Source: Knoxdaviesia capensis
Lineage: Eukaryota > Ascomycota > Sordariomycetes > Microascales > Gondwanamycetaceae
NCBI GenBank assembly: GCA_001510575.1
Contig: LNGK01000005.1
Coordinates: forward strand, 2,363,234-2,427,233
Length of the DNA stretch: 64,000 bases
Reading direction: 5' to 3'
Positions 47,501-58,244 of this stretch are shown piece by piece. The position numbers were made by a program, and so were the translations under genes. Below the pieces are notes generated by a model, which did no database searches, had not been told where the DNA came from, and saw only the letters and a program-made list of their open reading frames with translations. Numbering within the stretch: position 1 is the first letter of the stretch; every line of letters starts with the position of its first letter.

Positions 47501-48721
47501 CTCACCTTCGTGACCGCTGTCGGAAACGAGGATCGCAAATCGGTTCTTACTGCTGTGCAGCTTCTGTGGGTCAACCTGATCATGGACACTCTTGCCGCGC
47601 TTGCCCTTGCTACCGATCCCCCGCAAGACAGCGTGCTTGACCGCAAGCCCGAGCCCCGCAATGCTTCCATCATTTCTACCACCATGTGGAAGATGATCGT
47701 CGGCCAGGCCATTTACCAGCTTACCATTACCTTCATACTGTACTATGGCAAGGGCAAGGTCCTGCCTAGCCGTGACGGTGGATACACGTCTGAGGAGGTC
47801 GCCACCTTGGTTTTCAACACTTTTGTGTGGATGCAGATCTTCAACCAGTGGAAGTAAGTCAACGGTTAATTTTTTTTTTTTTGCTGCATGCAGCCTGTCT
47901 TCCTTCGCGACTGTCATGCCAGGTACTAACCATGATTTCTCTCTAGCAACCGCCGTTTGGACAACAAGTTCAACATCTTCGAGGGTATTACCCAGAATTG
48001 GATCTTCATTATCATCAACGTCTGCATGTGCGGTCTCCAGGTTCTCATCATCTTCGTTGCTGGCCCCGTTTTCCAGATCAACGATCCTCGTCCTGGTTCC
48101 AAGGACCCCCAGGGAGGAACTCTCTGGGCGGTTGCGATTGTCCTGGGCTTCGTGTCTATTCCCTTCGGTATGATCATCAGACTGATCCCGGATGCTCTGG
48201 TGGCCAAGCTGGTTCCGGAGTTCCTGAAGCGCCGCGCCAGCCGGGTTCCCGGAGTGACGGTGTCGGATGAAGAGGCTTTCGATCTGTACCCTGCTCCGTA
48301 CGCCGAGGTGCGTGACGAACTCGCGTTCCTCAAACGGATCAAGGGTGGCCGTTTGACCATGCTCAAGTTCGCCATGCGCCACCCGCGGGAGACTCTGGCC
48401 ATGCAGCGGTCGCGCAGCCCGTCGCACTCGCGGTCAAGCTCGCTGAAGACGCCCCAGACGCCGAAGCGCGAGGACAGCTTTGGCTCGCAAAACGGCGCTA
48501 CTCTGACAGCCAACCCGCCGCCGCCCACGACCCCGGAGACCCGGCAACGGTCGCGGTCGAACCGGTCGCGGTCTAACAGCGCCCTTGGCGCCCCGACTGT
48601 GATGGCCGGCATTATTGCTGCCGGTGTGGCAGCGTCGTGGTCGCCGATTGATAGAACTCGGGACGGCGAGGCAGACGGTCCTGCACCCTCTTCAAATGGA
48701 GGCGACAAGAGTGCGCAATAA
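44519..48721 (+). CDS. PMC1: P-type Ca2+-ATPase, Pmc1/PMCA type
   Basis: This is a P2B calcium pump, in fungi usually vacuolar and induced by calcineurin signalling. Exons 44519-47853 and 47947-48721 (93-bp intron) encode 1369 residues. The phosphorylation site is D590 in CSDKTGTLTQNKM. Other P-type motifs are CDESQATGESD, VVAVPEGLPLAVTLALAFAT (the M4 Ca2+ site), MVTGDNKVTA and TGDGTNDAPALKMADVGFSM. Helices M1-M4 and M5-M10 flank these parts in the usual order. The roughly 270-residue N-terminus is cytosolic and Ser/Thr/Pro-rich with a run of eight prolines. The C-terminal tail after M10 is Ser/Arg-rich (SRSPSHSRSSS, TRQRSRSNRSRS) and lacks an obvious calmodulin helix, which I could not test. 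The ATG at 44519 lies in a good context (CACAATGTC) after a pyrimidine-rich leader. Confidence 0.95.
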
Positions 48722-49875
48722 TAGGGGCTTTCGACAGTGGTGGGGCTCAAAAACCACAGAGTATATCTCCTATATCTCTCTCTCTGCTCCCGCCACTCTT
48801 CGTCGTCCCCCCGTGTACACTTCTCGCCCGCCGTTCTGATTTGGGGGTTTTTTTTCTCCTTTTTCTTTCTTGTTCTTATATCATCTGCTTCACTTTTTCT
48901 TCTGTTTCTTTCTTTTTTTTCTCTTTTTTCTGGGTGGCATTCTCGGCGTCAGGTGCCTTCGTTCGCTTGCATCAGTTTTCCGCGACCATCACGCTCGCTT
49001 TTTTCTAAACGATATTATCTTCGTATTTTCTTTTTTTTGTCTCTTTTGTTTTTCTTCCATAAAATCTCCCCGAGTAAATCATGGTTTGCTTTCATCCTCG
49101 CAGGGGGACGTCCACCGGAGAAAAAACACCCCGTACTTACAGGGGCCGCCCATGATACCGAGTTCATCACTTACCTTGTCTTTTCTCCCCTCGCCGACCC
49201 TGTTTTGTTCACAGTTCTGCCTTTTTTATCTTCTTTTTTTTTCTTTCGGCGGGGTCTTCTTCTTTTTCCCCCACGTAAGTCTCATCAACGTGCGCACTCC
49301 GTACCGTTGCTTGTTCGTGGTTCGTAATATTCTGCTTGTGTTTTCCTGCCGGTTTTGTCGTTCTGTCGGGGGTTTTTTCTTCGGTTTGTTTTGCCAATAG
49401 AGGGAGGAAAGAAGAAAACGGTGGATTTCCCGAGAGACTGAAGAGGGAAACCTGTACACATTCTAGGTGTGGAAGTAACATATACATAGTGTCCGGAAGA
49501 ATATATACCAACTGAAAGCTTAAACCAAAGTCAAAGCCGCATGCGTGAAGAGTGGCTGTCGTCGAGGAGGCGCATATATATCGTCGTCGATGGCTGGGTG
49601 TGGTAACGGGACGAATGTGTTGGGGTGAGGTGGTGTGCGGTGAAGGGTGGTGGGAAGTGACGGAGCAAGAGAGGAGAGTAACGCCAAGCGAGAAAACAAG
49701 TGTAGTGAAAAGTGATGGACGGTGAGAGAGATGGGTGCACAGGGCCAGAGAGTGAGCGTGTATGTACTGGGGAGTGGTCAAGTGTGCGGAGAGATCAAAG
49801 ACAAGGCGTGGAAGAGCGGAGGGGAGAAGAAGAAGACGGTGAGAGGTAACACCAGGATCAAGAGAAGAAAGAGGA

Positions 49876-49899
49876 GGGGAGGGGAGGGGAGGGGAGGGG
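49876..49899 (+). repeat. GGGGA repeat, potential G-quadruplex
   Basis: Five GGGG tracts separated by single A bases, more than enough for a four-layer quadruplex on the plus strand. It sits inside a purine-rich non-coding region. Confidence 0.85.
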
Positions 49900-52800
49900 A
49901 GACGGGAAGATATATAGTGGTGGTGTAAGGACAAGGCAGAGAGAGGTGGCTCACACGTGTGGCAAAAGATGCAGGGGAGGAAGCAAGCGGAACAGCGCAG
50001 AGGGAACAGCGGAGAAGGAGGAGGAGAGAGAGAGGGAGGGGAGTGGAGGTGTGCAACAGTGGAAGGGGGGGATGGGAGGAGGGGGCAGTTAATATAGGTA
50101 TGCGTGCGAAGGGCAGGTCAAGACTTTTTGTGTGGTGTCTGGGGGAGGGGGGCGTGTGAGAGTGTGTGGGGAGGAGTGTACGCGTAGACAGGGACGGCGG
50201 AAGAAAAACCAAAAAAAAAAAAACCACACAAAAGTCTGGGATAACCGGCACCGAAGGACAAGACAAAGTGGAAGTGGGAGCTGCTTCAGGTCTGCGTGTG
50301 TATATTCATTCTCCTCTGGTGGTGTGGGGAGGTCGAGGAAGAGCGCGGGAAAGACGGCATCGAAGGACCAGGGGGGGGAGGGGGAGAAAGCAGAGCAGTC
50401 AGTGCCAAGGCGGGCGGCGCGGCTCTCTATCAAGTTTGGTGTCGTGCATTTTAGGACTTTTAGGATTTAGAAGAGCAGGCCGGGGCAATAGCAAGTGGAA
50501 AGTGTCTGTCCCTCCCTCTCTCTCACTCTCTCTCTTCAGATGTGCCGGCTTTATTTCCGGATTGTGTGCGGTGCCGGCCAGCTGTGTGGTTTGCACATGC
50601 AGTAACATATGTCCGTGTACCCTTTTGGATACTCGTGGAAGAGCGAGATGCTCGTTCGTTCGGTGGTTTGGGCTGGTTGTTTCACTCGGAATCGGCAGCA
50701 CGATCAAAAAGTCCTACACTATGCCCGCCCGTATGCAAGACCGAAGGTGCAAAAAAAAAGATTTTTTTTTCCAAGGCAGATTAACCCGGATATTCGGCAC
50801 CGCAACAACGGCAGAGGAAAAACGTCTGTCAGCTAGCTTTCTTGGTTGGGGATCTCCCACAGCAGAGGGGAAAAATAGATGCCGATCTTCCATAGTGGGC
50901 TTTGCTTTTTGCTGGTGGTCTTAACTGCCTTCCTGTTTTTATCGTGGCGATGTAACCAGCCTTTGAAGCAATTTCTTGATTTCTTGATATCTGGGCTTCT
51001 AGCCTGCGTGTCTGTATGCGGTTTGGGCCAGGTCGATGGATGTGTGTTCCGGGCTGTTGGACATACCGCACCCCCTCACCTCGACGGAGATCTGAGGTGC
51101 ATGTGCGATGCAGCATATAGCCAAGGCTGGACTTTGGCCAGCCGGCTCCGTACACACACAGAATACTGGAAAGCTCGATGTTGACACCTGGCGGGTGGCG
51201 CGTGAGGCTGGCAATGCGCGATAGTCCGTGTTGCCTGCCGATTTTTCTCTGCCTCTCTTGCGACCTCCCTGCTGGATATGACGGCATCTCCAATGCCAGT
51301 CATTCGGCGATCTATCGCCGGGGGAAATAAACACAAAACGAGTAGAAAGAAGCCAAGCCGCGAAACTAACCCCAGCTCTCGTGTTTGTCGTTTCAAACTT
51401 GTCGATGTGCCGCTCTTATTTCCCTGACATCGCAGGTGTGTGTTAGGGGGGAGGGGGCAAAAGGAGTGTGTAATAGCCCAGCCCATCTCTACAGGACACC
51501 CCCCTCCCCTGGACCCTTGGCAGCCGTGTACAGGACACTTGCACGCATGTCGACAGACGAAGAGAACGGCCGCGGAGGAGGGACCGGGCTGTGTGCTTGG
51601 GGTGCGTGTGGGCTGGCCGCGTCAGGGAAGGCGAAATGCCCCAGGTGCCGGATATGACGGCACATCGGGTCTGGCGGCGGGGCTCGGGGCTGGGCGGCCG
51701 GCCTAGGGCAGGGGAAGGACGGGGACCTGACGTAGCGCAGGGTCCAACCGGATATACCCCGGAGACTTGCCTGAGAAGAGATGGATGTTCTTTCTTTGGT
51801 GGTGTATATAAGTGACGGCCGTCCCCGCTTGAGATTCACGGCTGGAGGTTCACGTGCCGCGTGAAGACCGGGACGGGGTCGGGCGACCGTCGGGGGTTCA
51901 GGGCTAGAGTGTGCATCACAGTGACGGGCAGACCACGGCGTTTGCTGAGTGGGTTACTCTCTCTGATGTTTGGCTTCAACAATTCAGGGTCTGTTCATTG
52001 CTTGTTCTCCGAGAACCAGGCCAAGGCCCGAGTTTTCTGGGGGGATGCTTGCAAAGGGAGTCACTGGATGGCGAGTTGGAGTGGTGGTGAAGCTCTCCCT
52101 TGGCGCCGAGCAGAGAAATTCAGACGATGCAGAAGATCAACCTCCGGTTGAACTCTTGAATCATGCGTCGTCTCTCTCTCTTTGGTCTCCGGTCTGACTG
52201 ACACACGATCCTGTGCTAGGGGCCTCACACTACAGAGACCGGAGTTAGAGGTGTAAGCCAGGCCCTATCGTGACAAGAACTACTGGGGGTGGGCGCCAAC
52301 TGACAAGATCCTCGAGTAAACTGCAATAGGGAAATGGAGTTTCTCATAACTGACGAATGACAGGGGGAAACTCAACTCGGTGGGTGGGAGATGGCGATGG
52401 AGTGGATTCCGGCCGCGTGTGTGTGCGATTTCGACCCCAGCCAAGGCTATCATCACCATGACGAGAGAGGGGACCAGAGAGTCTGCGTCAAGACCTGGAC
52501 AGGCAGGGTTGAAACAAGGCAAGGCCATCTGCAGCACCTATGTGCTTCATTGTTCCAGAAGTCCGCAGACAAAGGCAAATGGGATGAGAGGGAGAAGAAG
52601 CGAGGGTGGACTTGAGGTGGATGGGCTCAGGTGTGAAGATTCCATGTCTTTCTGGACGGCGCCGGAGACCAAGATACACACATGTGTGTAGGTCTGTGTG
52701 GCTGTTGGGAAGGGACCCTGCTTATCCTGCTGTATCGAGGCACGCAAGAGTGTAAGCACCTTGAGCTTGAGTATAATCTTGTATCTGACTACAAGGCTGT

Positions 52801-54228
52801 GTTGGGCCTGGGACAGCTTCAGCCTCGCTCGGTTCGACCAGAGCAAACGGAGACACAGATGGATCGGTTCATACATATGATTAATGCTAGGCCGGCCATC
52901 GATCGTTGGCCACGTTTACGGCTATCTGAATGTATATGTGAAATGTGAAGCTCACGGAGACCTAGTAGTCCGGCGAGAGAAGGTCAGTTGCCCGTGGGGT
53001 CTTTATATGTGTCGTGCATATGGTGAAGGCATCGTGATGGCTTCGCGCGCTGTCGATCTCGTTGGCGGCTCCTCCCGTGAATAGACAGCCGTACCACTGT
53101 GTAGTTCTTGAGCAGCTCCTTTTGTAATCTTGGGCTATTGTTTCCTCATGATGGCTTTTCTATCTCGATCGATCAGGGTTCGTTCATCTTCACTCGTTGT
53201 CATATTCCGTCGACATCGCGCTCTCCTGCGACTTCCTCGTTACCACCGACACGTGTTGAAGCGAGAGGTATCTTGTATTTTGAGATTTTCCCTGGTTTTA
53301 CCCAACACCCAAGTGGTTTTTTTTTATTCTCTTGCTCTTTTGCTTCGATCTCTTCATTCTCGCGTCGTGGAGGCTCTCTTATCGTCTGGCATCAAGTGTA
53401 TTTTGGATTTTGCATCCCCCTTTTCGCGTCTTTGTGTACGTTTTCTTTTCTTCTCGTCCTGTTCCTGCTTTCTTTTCCTCGTTTCCTTTTTTTTTTCTGT
53501 GTCTCCTGTATCATTCCTCCTCCTCCTCCAACTCTTTTTCTTTTTTCTCTTTGCTTCTCTTCTGCAACCATCATCTCTTCTTCCTTCTTTTCTCACTTCC
53601 AACTTTTCTTCCTCTCAGCTTTCTTGACTATTTCTGTCATCGCCTCTTCTTCACTTTCTTCATCCCCCTGATGCTCTCTTTTCTTCACCTCACGTTTCGT
53701 TTTCTCGTCATTCCTTCGTGACCTTCCGGAATTTACGCTTTTACAGAATCTGCATCTCAGTCTTTCTTTGACGTGCTTCCTTCTTTTGATTGTCGACCTT
53801 TATTTCGGTAACCTGGATTTGTTCAACGATAATCTGATTCGTACCAAAAGAACAAGAACAATCATCCGAAAGTTGATTTCAATTTTCAATTCTCCCCCCT
53901 CTTGCTTCTTTTTTCCCTCCTCCGAATTCTTCCCGGCTTTTTCCTATTTTCACCCCTTTCCGACACTTAACCACCATTTTTGATTCCTGCTTCGGCCATC
54001 GACTTCTTGGACGACTTCCAACTTCTTCTCCCATTTCAGCCTTCACGCCAACGTTCCTTTTCGTCGCGTGACGACTTCCTTTTTCTCTTATTGGACCTTT
54101 CCAATTTCAGGTTCCATCCGGAGAAATTTCCTTTTCTCTCCTCGCTCGCCCTTTGACCTCTATTGATTCAGAAGAAAGTCCCACAACTTCAGCCCAAAAA
54201 GGCCCATCTGAGCTGTCATCCCGCATTG

Positions 54229-55067
54229 GTAAGTCTCTCTTGATTTTCTTTTCTCCTGTGTTTCTCTCCTGCACTCAATCCACCCCCAACAACCCCGGCC
54301 TTTGAGCCTTTCCGGGACTTTCTCTATCCAAGGTTTGTGCCTAAGATGAGAGACAAATCATTGAGCAAGGCACAGAGAAGTCTCGTCTGATATGTCGGTT
54401 GGGTTTTCTTTCCCCTTGATTTTATTCTTATCCTGCTCCCCTCCCCCTCAAGTGATTTGGGCGATATACGTATTGATCACCACCTGCACACATAACACAC
54501 AAACCCGCTCATTGGACTGTGGTTACTGTCTCTTTGCATGATACATCTATTTCTTGTTTTGGTATATCCTGATAACTGGTACACCAACAAAAAATTGAAG
54601 GTATTCTGGTGGTTGTTGACGTTGGTTGTTGACCCTGAACAAATAATTATTGCATGACACGCCATCACTGGCACACTAAATTTCTCCCTCCTCCAAAAAA
54701 TCTTGCCCACTGCCCATGCTTGAATTTTCTCTTCTCTTCTTTATTTTCCGCATCCCCTCTCTGCATATTGCCGTCCTTATCTCCCCCCTTCGTCCTCTTC
54801 AAAGTTCGCCGTCAGTTATAATCACGTCCCTTCACCTCACTTGATGATCTCTCTCCCCCTTCCTTTCACTGTCTGCCTCTTATCTGTTTTCCACGCGCCA
54901 TATTGTTGCCCTTGATCATCCTCCTTGGACTTGATTTGGGTCACATCTGGCTGTTATTTTAGCATCTATGCTTCATTCCCCGGACTACCTTGTTTTCATT
55001 CTCCCCCACCTGACATCCTAGCTATTCATGAACCAAAAAGTCTAACCATCGAGCGTCTCTTTTCTAG
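54229..55067 (+). other. Predicted large intron in the 5' leader of the sirtuin gene
   Basis: A consensus donor GTAAGT at 54229 follows a long pyrimidine-rich stretch. A TCTAACC branch site at 55041 and TTTTCTAG acceptor ending at 55067 lie 112 bases before the sirtuin ATG. The intron would be 839 bp, large for a fungus, and would place the transcription start several hundred bases or more before 54229. Confidence 0.35.
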
Positions 55068-55179
55068 TCGTGGTTTTCATCCTCTCTTTGTCTTGGAGCC
55101 TGCCTGACACAGCAGCCTTCACCACAGTTTCTCCTCTCTCCATCTTTCTTCTCAATTTGGCTCTGCTATCTTGCCTGCC

Positions 55180-57459
55180 ATGGCTGGAAACAAGGCAAAA
55201 TCTGGCCGGGGCCGCAAAGCCGCCTCCGGTGACAACACCACCGCTACTACTCCGACCGGAGAGTCTCCCGTGAGCAGTGGTACCCTTCACCCGTACAACA
55301 CCCGCAATCGTAGCAAGAGCGCGAGTGGTCGAAGCACTGCCAGTGACTTCTTTGCTGCTGCTGGAGACAAGGCCTCCCCTAGCATCTCGGGCTCGTCGTC
55401 GTCTGGCCGGCGCAAGAAGCGCGGCCAGTCGGCTGCTAGGCAGCAATTGGACGACCATGTCAACAAGAAGGTGTCGGAGAGCTGGGAGACCGCTTCCCTC
55501 CTGGGTGATATCATCGGCGAGTTGGCTGAAGCTAGTCTCGATCCCAACGACCCCAACACTTGCACTCCTGCCGAGTCTGCCGAGCTTCGTCGCAAGCTCC
55601 GCGACCTAGGCCCTGTCGAGTTCTACAAATGCACCTTGGACAACGGCACCTACAGCGCCCCCAAGCTTCTCACCGCTTTCGGCATCCGCCCCCCGCCCTT
55701 CCTCGAAGGCGCCGACACCGACGCCTATCTCGGCCTCCTTTCTCTTGCCTTCTCGCGCGAGCTGTCGCGCCGCGCAAAGTTGACCGAGTACAACTCAATC
55801 GACGATGCCGTCGACCTCATTGCCCGCAGCCGCAACATCATCTGCCTCACTGGAGCTGGCATCTCCACTTCGCTTGGCATCCCCGATTTCCGCTCGCCGG
55901 GAACCGGCCTCTATGCCCGCCTTGCCCACCTGGGCCTTAGTGACGCGCAAGAAGTCTTTGACATCAAGACGTTCCAGGAGGATCCTCAAGTCTTCTACAC
56001 CATTGCCAAGGACATTCTCCCCTCCGAGAATCGCTTCACCCCTACCCACGCCTTCATAGCCATGCTTCAGGAGCGCGGCAAGCTGCTTACCAACTACTCG
56101 CAGAACATCGATAACCTGGAGGCTGTCGCTGGTATCCTGCCCGACCGCCTCGTTCAGTGCCACGGCTCGTTCGCCACCGCCAGCTGTGTGGTGTGTGGCT
56201 ACCAGGTCCAGGGTGAAGCCATCTTTGAGGACATCCGCGCCTGCCGCATTCCTCCCTGCCCCAAGTGTGGCGTGGCCCCTACAGCTGCTACGAACGGAGG
56301 CGGTGCTCGTGGTGCCAAGCGCCGTCGGGGTGGCGGCGCCGCCGCTGCCGCTGATGAGCAGGCCGCTAAGCGGCAGAAGGTTGACGAGGCCACCAACAGT
56401 GGCGATGGCCACAGCCCCGAGCCTGCCCAGCCTGAAGCCCCCCCTCTCCGTCGCAGCGCGCGCCGCCGTAGTGTCAGCAGCGCCGCCAGCGACGGCCCGG
56501 GGTTCCTCCGGACCCGGCGTGGCGGCATCCCCCGGGTGATGAAGCCCGACATCACCTTTTTTGGCGAGGCACTGCCCGACCTGTTCGGCGAGCGGCTTAC
56601 TGAGCACGACCGCCAGCTTGTCGATCTGGTGATCGTCATCGGCACCTCTCTCAAAGTCAGCCCGGTGTCGGAGATAGTGTCCTTCCTCCCGCCTGACGTG
56701 CCGCAGATCTACATCTCGCGGACGCCGGTGACCCACCTCAACTTCGACATCGACATGTTGGGAGACTGCGACGTGGTGGTCGCCGAGCTGTGCCGCCGTC
56801 TGGGCTGGGATCTGAGCCACGAGATGCTCCCGCCCAACCAGGTCATTGATGTGCAGGCCGCGGAGGGCTTCGAGAGCCGCCACGAGTTCCGCGACGTGAC
56901 CGGCCAGGACGCGTCGTCCTCGTCCTCGTCCTCATCGTCGGCCTCGTCTTGCTCTGCTGCTGCTCCTGCTACCGGAGTGCCCCGCCCCCGCGGTCGACTG
57001 AGAAAGACCTCTGCCGCCAGCACTACTCCCCCCTCCGTCCCGGCCGAAGGCGCGGCCGCTGGCCCCAAGCGACAGCGCGGCCGCCCAGCCAAGGTGGCGC
57101 CGCCCGCCACGGCGGCCGGCCTGCCTGAAGACGAGCCGTGCGTGTCGGGCTCCATCACCGGATCGCTGTGGAAGGCCAAGCGCGTGCGCAAGCTGACGGA
57201 GAAGGGCGAGGCCTACCGGGTAGCCAAGGCCCAGCGCTCCGAGAAGCCGCCGGCGATCAAGGTGGCCGTGCCGCCCACCAGCGGATCGCGTGTGCGCCAG
57301 GGTCGCCGCCCCGCTAAGATCGCCACAACGGCTAAGCAGGGCGTGCTGCTTGGCCGCCCGGCTGTCGGCGGCGGCGGCGTCAACTACCATCAGCGCCGCC
57401 TAGTCCGCATCAAGGTGCCGGAGAAGCTGCGGGGACTCCAGTTTAATGCGCTGGTGTAG
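55180..57459 (+). CDS. SIR2: NAD-dependent histone deacetylase, Sir2/Hst1 type
   Basis: The single exon encodes a 759-residue class I sirtuin, which removes acetyl groups from histones using NAD+ and acts in silencing. The Sir2/Hst1-type N-terminal segment (FYKCTLDNGTYSAPKLLTAF) precedes the catalytic domain. Motifs: CLTGAGISTSLGIPDFRSPG (NAD site), NYSQNIDNLE, the catalytic histidine H328 in QCHGSF, zinc ligands C336, C339, C360 and C363, KPDITFFGEALP from residue 455, and IVIGTSLKVSPV. Between the zinc ribbon and KPDITFF lies a long disordered insert of about 85 residues with basic KRRR and RRSARRR patches. The C-terminus after about residue 570 is Ser/Ala-rich with three AT-hook-like motifs (RPRGRLRK, KRQRGRPAK, QGRRPAK), which may bind DNA. 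The ATG at 55180 has an ideal context (TGCCATGGC). The gene is unusually GC-rich and stands between a long leader and a retrotransposon 240 bp downstream. Confidence 0.93.
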   Translation: MAGNKAKSGRGRKAASGDNTTATTPTGESPVSSGTLHPYNTRNRSKSASGRSTASDFFAAAGDKASPSISGSSSSGRRKKRGQSAARQQLDDHVNKKVSESWETASLLGDIIGELAEASLDPNDPNTCTPAESAELRRKLRDLGPVEFYKCTLDNGTYSAPKLLTAFGIRPPPFLEGADTDAYLGLLSLAFSRELSRRAKLTEYNSIDDAVDLIARSRNIICLTGAGISTSLGIPDFRSPGTGLYARLAHLGLSDAQEVFDIKTFQEDPQVFYTIAKDILPSENRFTPTHAFIAMLQERGKLLTNYSQNIDNLEAVAGILPDRLVQCHGSFATASCVVCGYQVQGEAIFEDIRACRIPPCPKCGVAPTAATNGGGARGAKRRRGGGAAAAADEQAAKRQKVDEATNSGDGHSPEPAQPEAPPLRRSARRRSVSSAASDGPGFLRTRRGGIPRVMKPDITFFGEALPDLFGERLTEHDRQLVDLVIVIGTSLKVSPVSEIVSFLPPDVPQIYISRTPVTHLNFDIDMLGDCDVVVAELCRRLGWDLSHEMLPPNQVIDVQAAEGFESRHEFRDVTGQDASSSSSSSSSASSCSAAAPATGVPRPRGRLRKTSAASTTPPSVPAEGAAAGPKRQRGRPAKVAPPATAAGLPEDEPCVSGSITGSLWKAKRVRKLTEKGEAYRVAKAQRSEKPPAIKVAVPPTSGSRVRQGRRPAKIATTAKQGVLLGRPAVGGGGVNYHQRRLVRIKVPEKLRGLQFNALV

Positions 57460-57618
57460 CGCCCCGCCGCTTTCTTCGTGTGCTTGGGTGGTTCTCTTCC
57501 CCGGCCCGCTCCAGTGGTGCTGTGTTGGCTCGATTCCGCCTTTCTCTCTTTTTCTCTTTTTGCCGTTTTGTTCTTTTCCTTTCGCCTTGTTTCCTTCGTT
57601 TTTCTTCGTCTTGGTTTT

Positions 57619-57699
57619 TTTTTCTTTTTGCTCTTAGTCTGTTCTCTTTTGCTTCTTTGCTTTTTCGTTTCGTGTTTGAGCGTCTTTGGACGGGGGTTC
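57619..57699 (+). repeat. Left copy of a diverged duplication flanking the retrotransposon
   Basis: This T-rich stretch, ending GAGCGTCTTTGGAC and GGGGGTTC, resembles 63336-63443 beyond the element. The two copies share GTCTGTTCTCTT, TTTGCTTTTTC and GAGCGTCTTTGGAC in the same order. Confidence 0.7.
57695..57699. repeat. Left target-site duplication (GGTTC)
   Basis: GGTTC stands directly before the 5' LTR and again directly after the 3' LTR (63316-63320). Five bases is the usual size for Ty1/copia insertion. Confidence 0.9.
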
Positions 57700-58044
57700 T
57701 ATTGAATATTGGATTAATTCATGTTATATTATCCTTTGTACAGCCGGAAGTTCATGACAAAGAACAAGGCTACGATGAATAGCCTGGGGAACAATGATGG
57801 ATGCAATATGGATTTACGAAGAGCCTAGTATAGGAAGGGAAGCCTTAGAAGGCATTAGGGATCTAGACGGGAGGAAGCCTGGATCCTATAGGGGATAAGA
57901 AGGAAGCTTTCCCCCTATCTATTCTAGTATAGTATTTTATAGCTATTAACTACTTATCTTGTTTTTTACCCCCTACCTTTTATAAATAGTATTAACTATA
58001 AAGTTACGCTTTTAATTCTAACTGCCTTTCCTATATTTCTAATA
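57700..58044 (+). repeat. 5' LTR
   Basis: 345 bp, same length as the 3' LTR. The first 150 or so bases keep their CA/TG dinucleotides; the last 150 have lost nearly all of them. The first base pair TG of a copia LTR reads TA here, and the end CAACA reads TAATA. Confidence 0.95.
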
Positions 58045-58056
58045 GGTTATGAGCCC
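58045..58056 (+). other. Primer-binding site, half of initiator tRNA-Met
   Basis: GGTTATGAGCCC directly follows the 5' LTR and is the exact complement of GGGCTCATAACC, the anticodon stem-loop segment of fungal initiator tRNA-Met. Priming by a tRNA half is known for copia-type elements. Confidence 0.85.
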
Positions 58057-58117
58057 GGCGCTCGTAGCTTTATACCTTACTATTTTCGTTTCGACCTACC
58101 CCCCCCCCCCCCCCCCC

Positions 58118-58244
58118 NNNNNNNNNNNNNNNNNNNNNNNNNNNNNNNNNNNNNNNNNNNNNNNNNNNNNNNNNNNNNNNNNNNNNNNNNNNNNNNNNNN
58201 NNNNNNNNNNNNNNNNNNNNNNNNNNNNNNNNNNNNNNNNNNNN
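58118..58244. other. Assembly gap (127 N) after a run of 19 C
   Basis: The sequence is unknown here. A homopolymer of 19 C (58099-58117) ends at the gap and is probably the cause of the break or a sequencing artefact. Confidence 0.99.

Larger units (their letters stand above)
48722..55179. other. Long non-coding stretch, partly leader of the sirtuin gene
   Basis: These 6.5 kb carry no convincing gene. The strand composition is skewed: T/C-rich from 48780 to 49400 (3' end of the ATPase gene), G/A-rich from about 49680 to 50420, and T/C-rich from 53130 to 54330. The many long T-rich frames (for example 48737-49327 and 53108-53721) give Phe/Leu/Ser-rich pseudo-membrane proteins and are composition artefacts. 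Confidence 0.45.

Noticed and set aside
46703..48427. A 574-codon open frame antisense to the calcium ATPase gene.
   Set aside because: It mirrors the codon use of a strongly biased gene on the other strand and has no motifs of its own. The same applies to 45317-46351 (-) and to 55795-56883 (-) opposite the sirtuin.
48737..49400. Phe/Leu-rich ORFs looking like small membrane proteins.
   Set aside because: They are translations of T-rich 3' sequence; the same holds for 53108-53721, 42802-43228 and 63253-63597.
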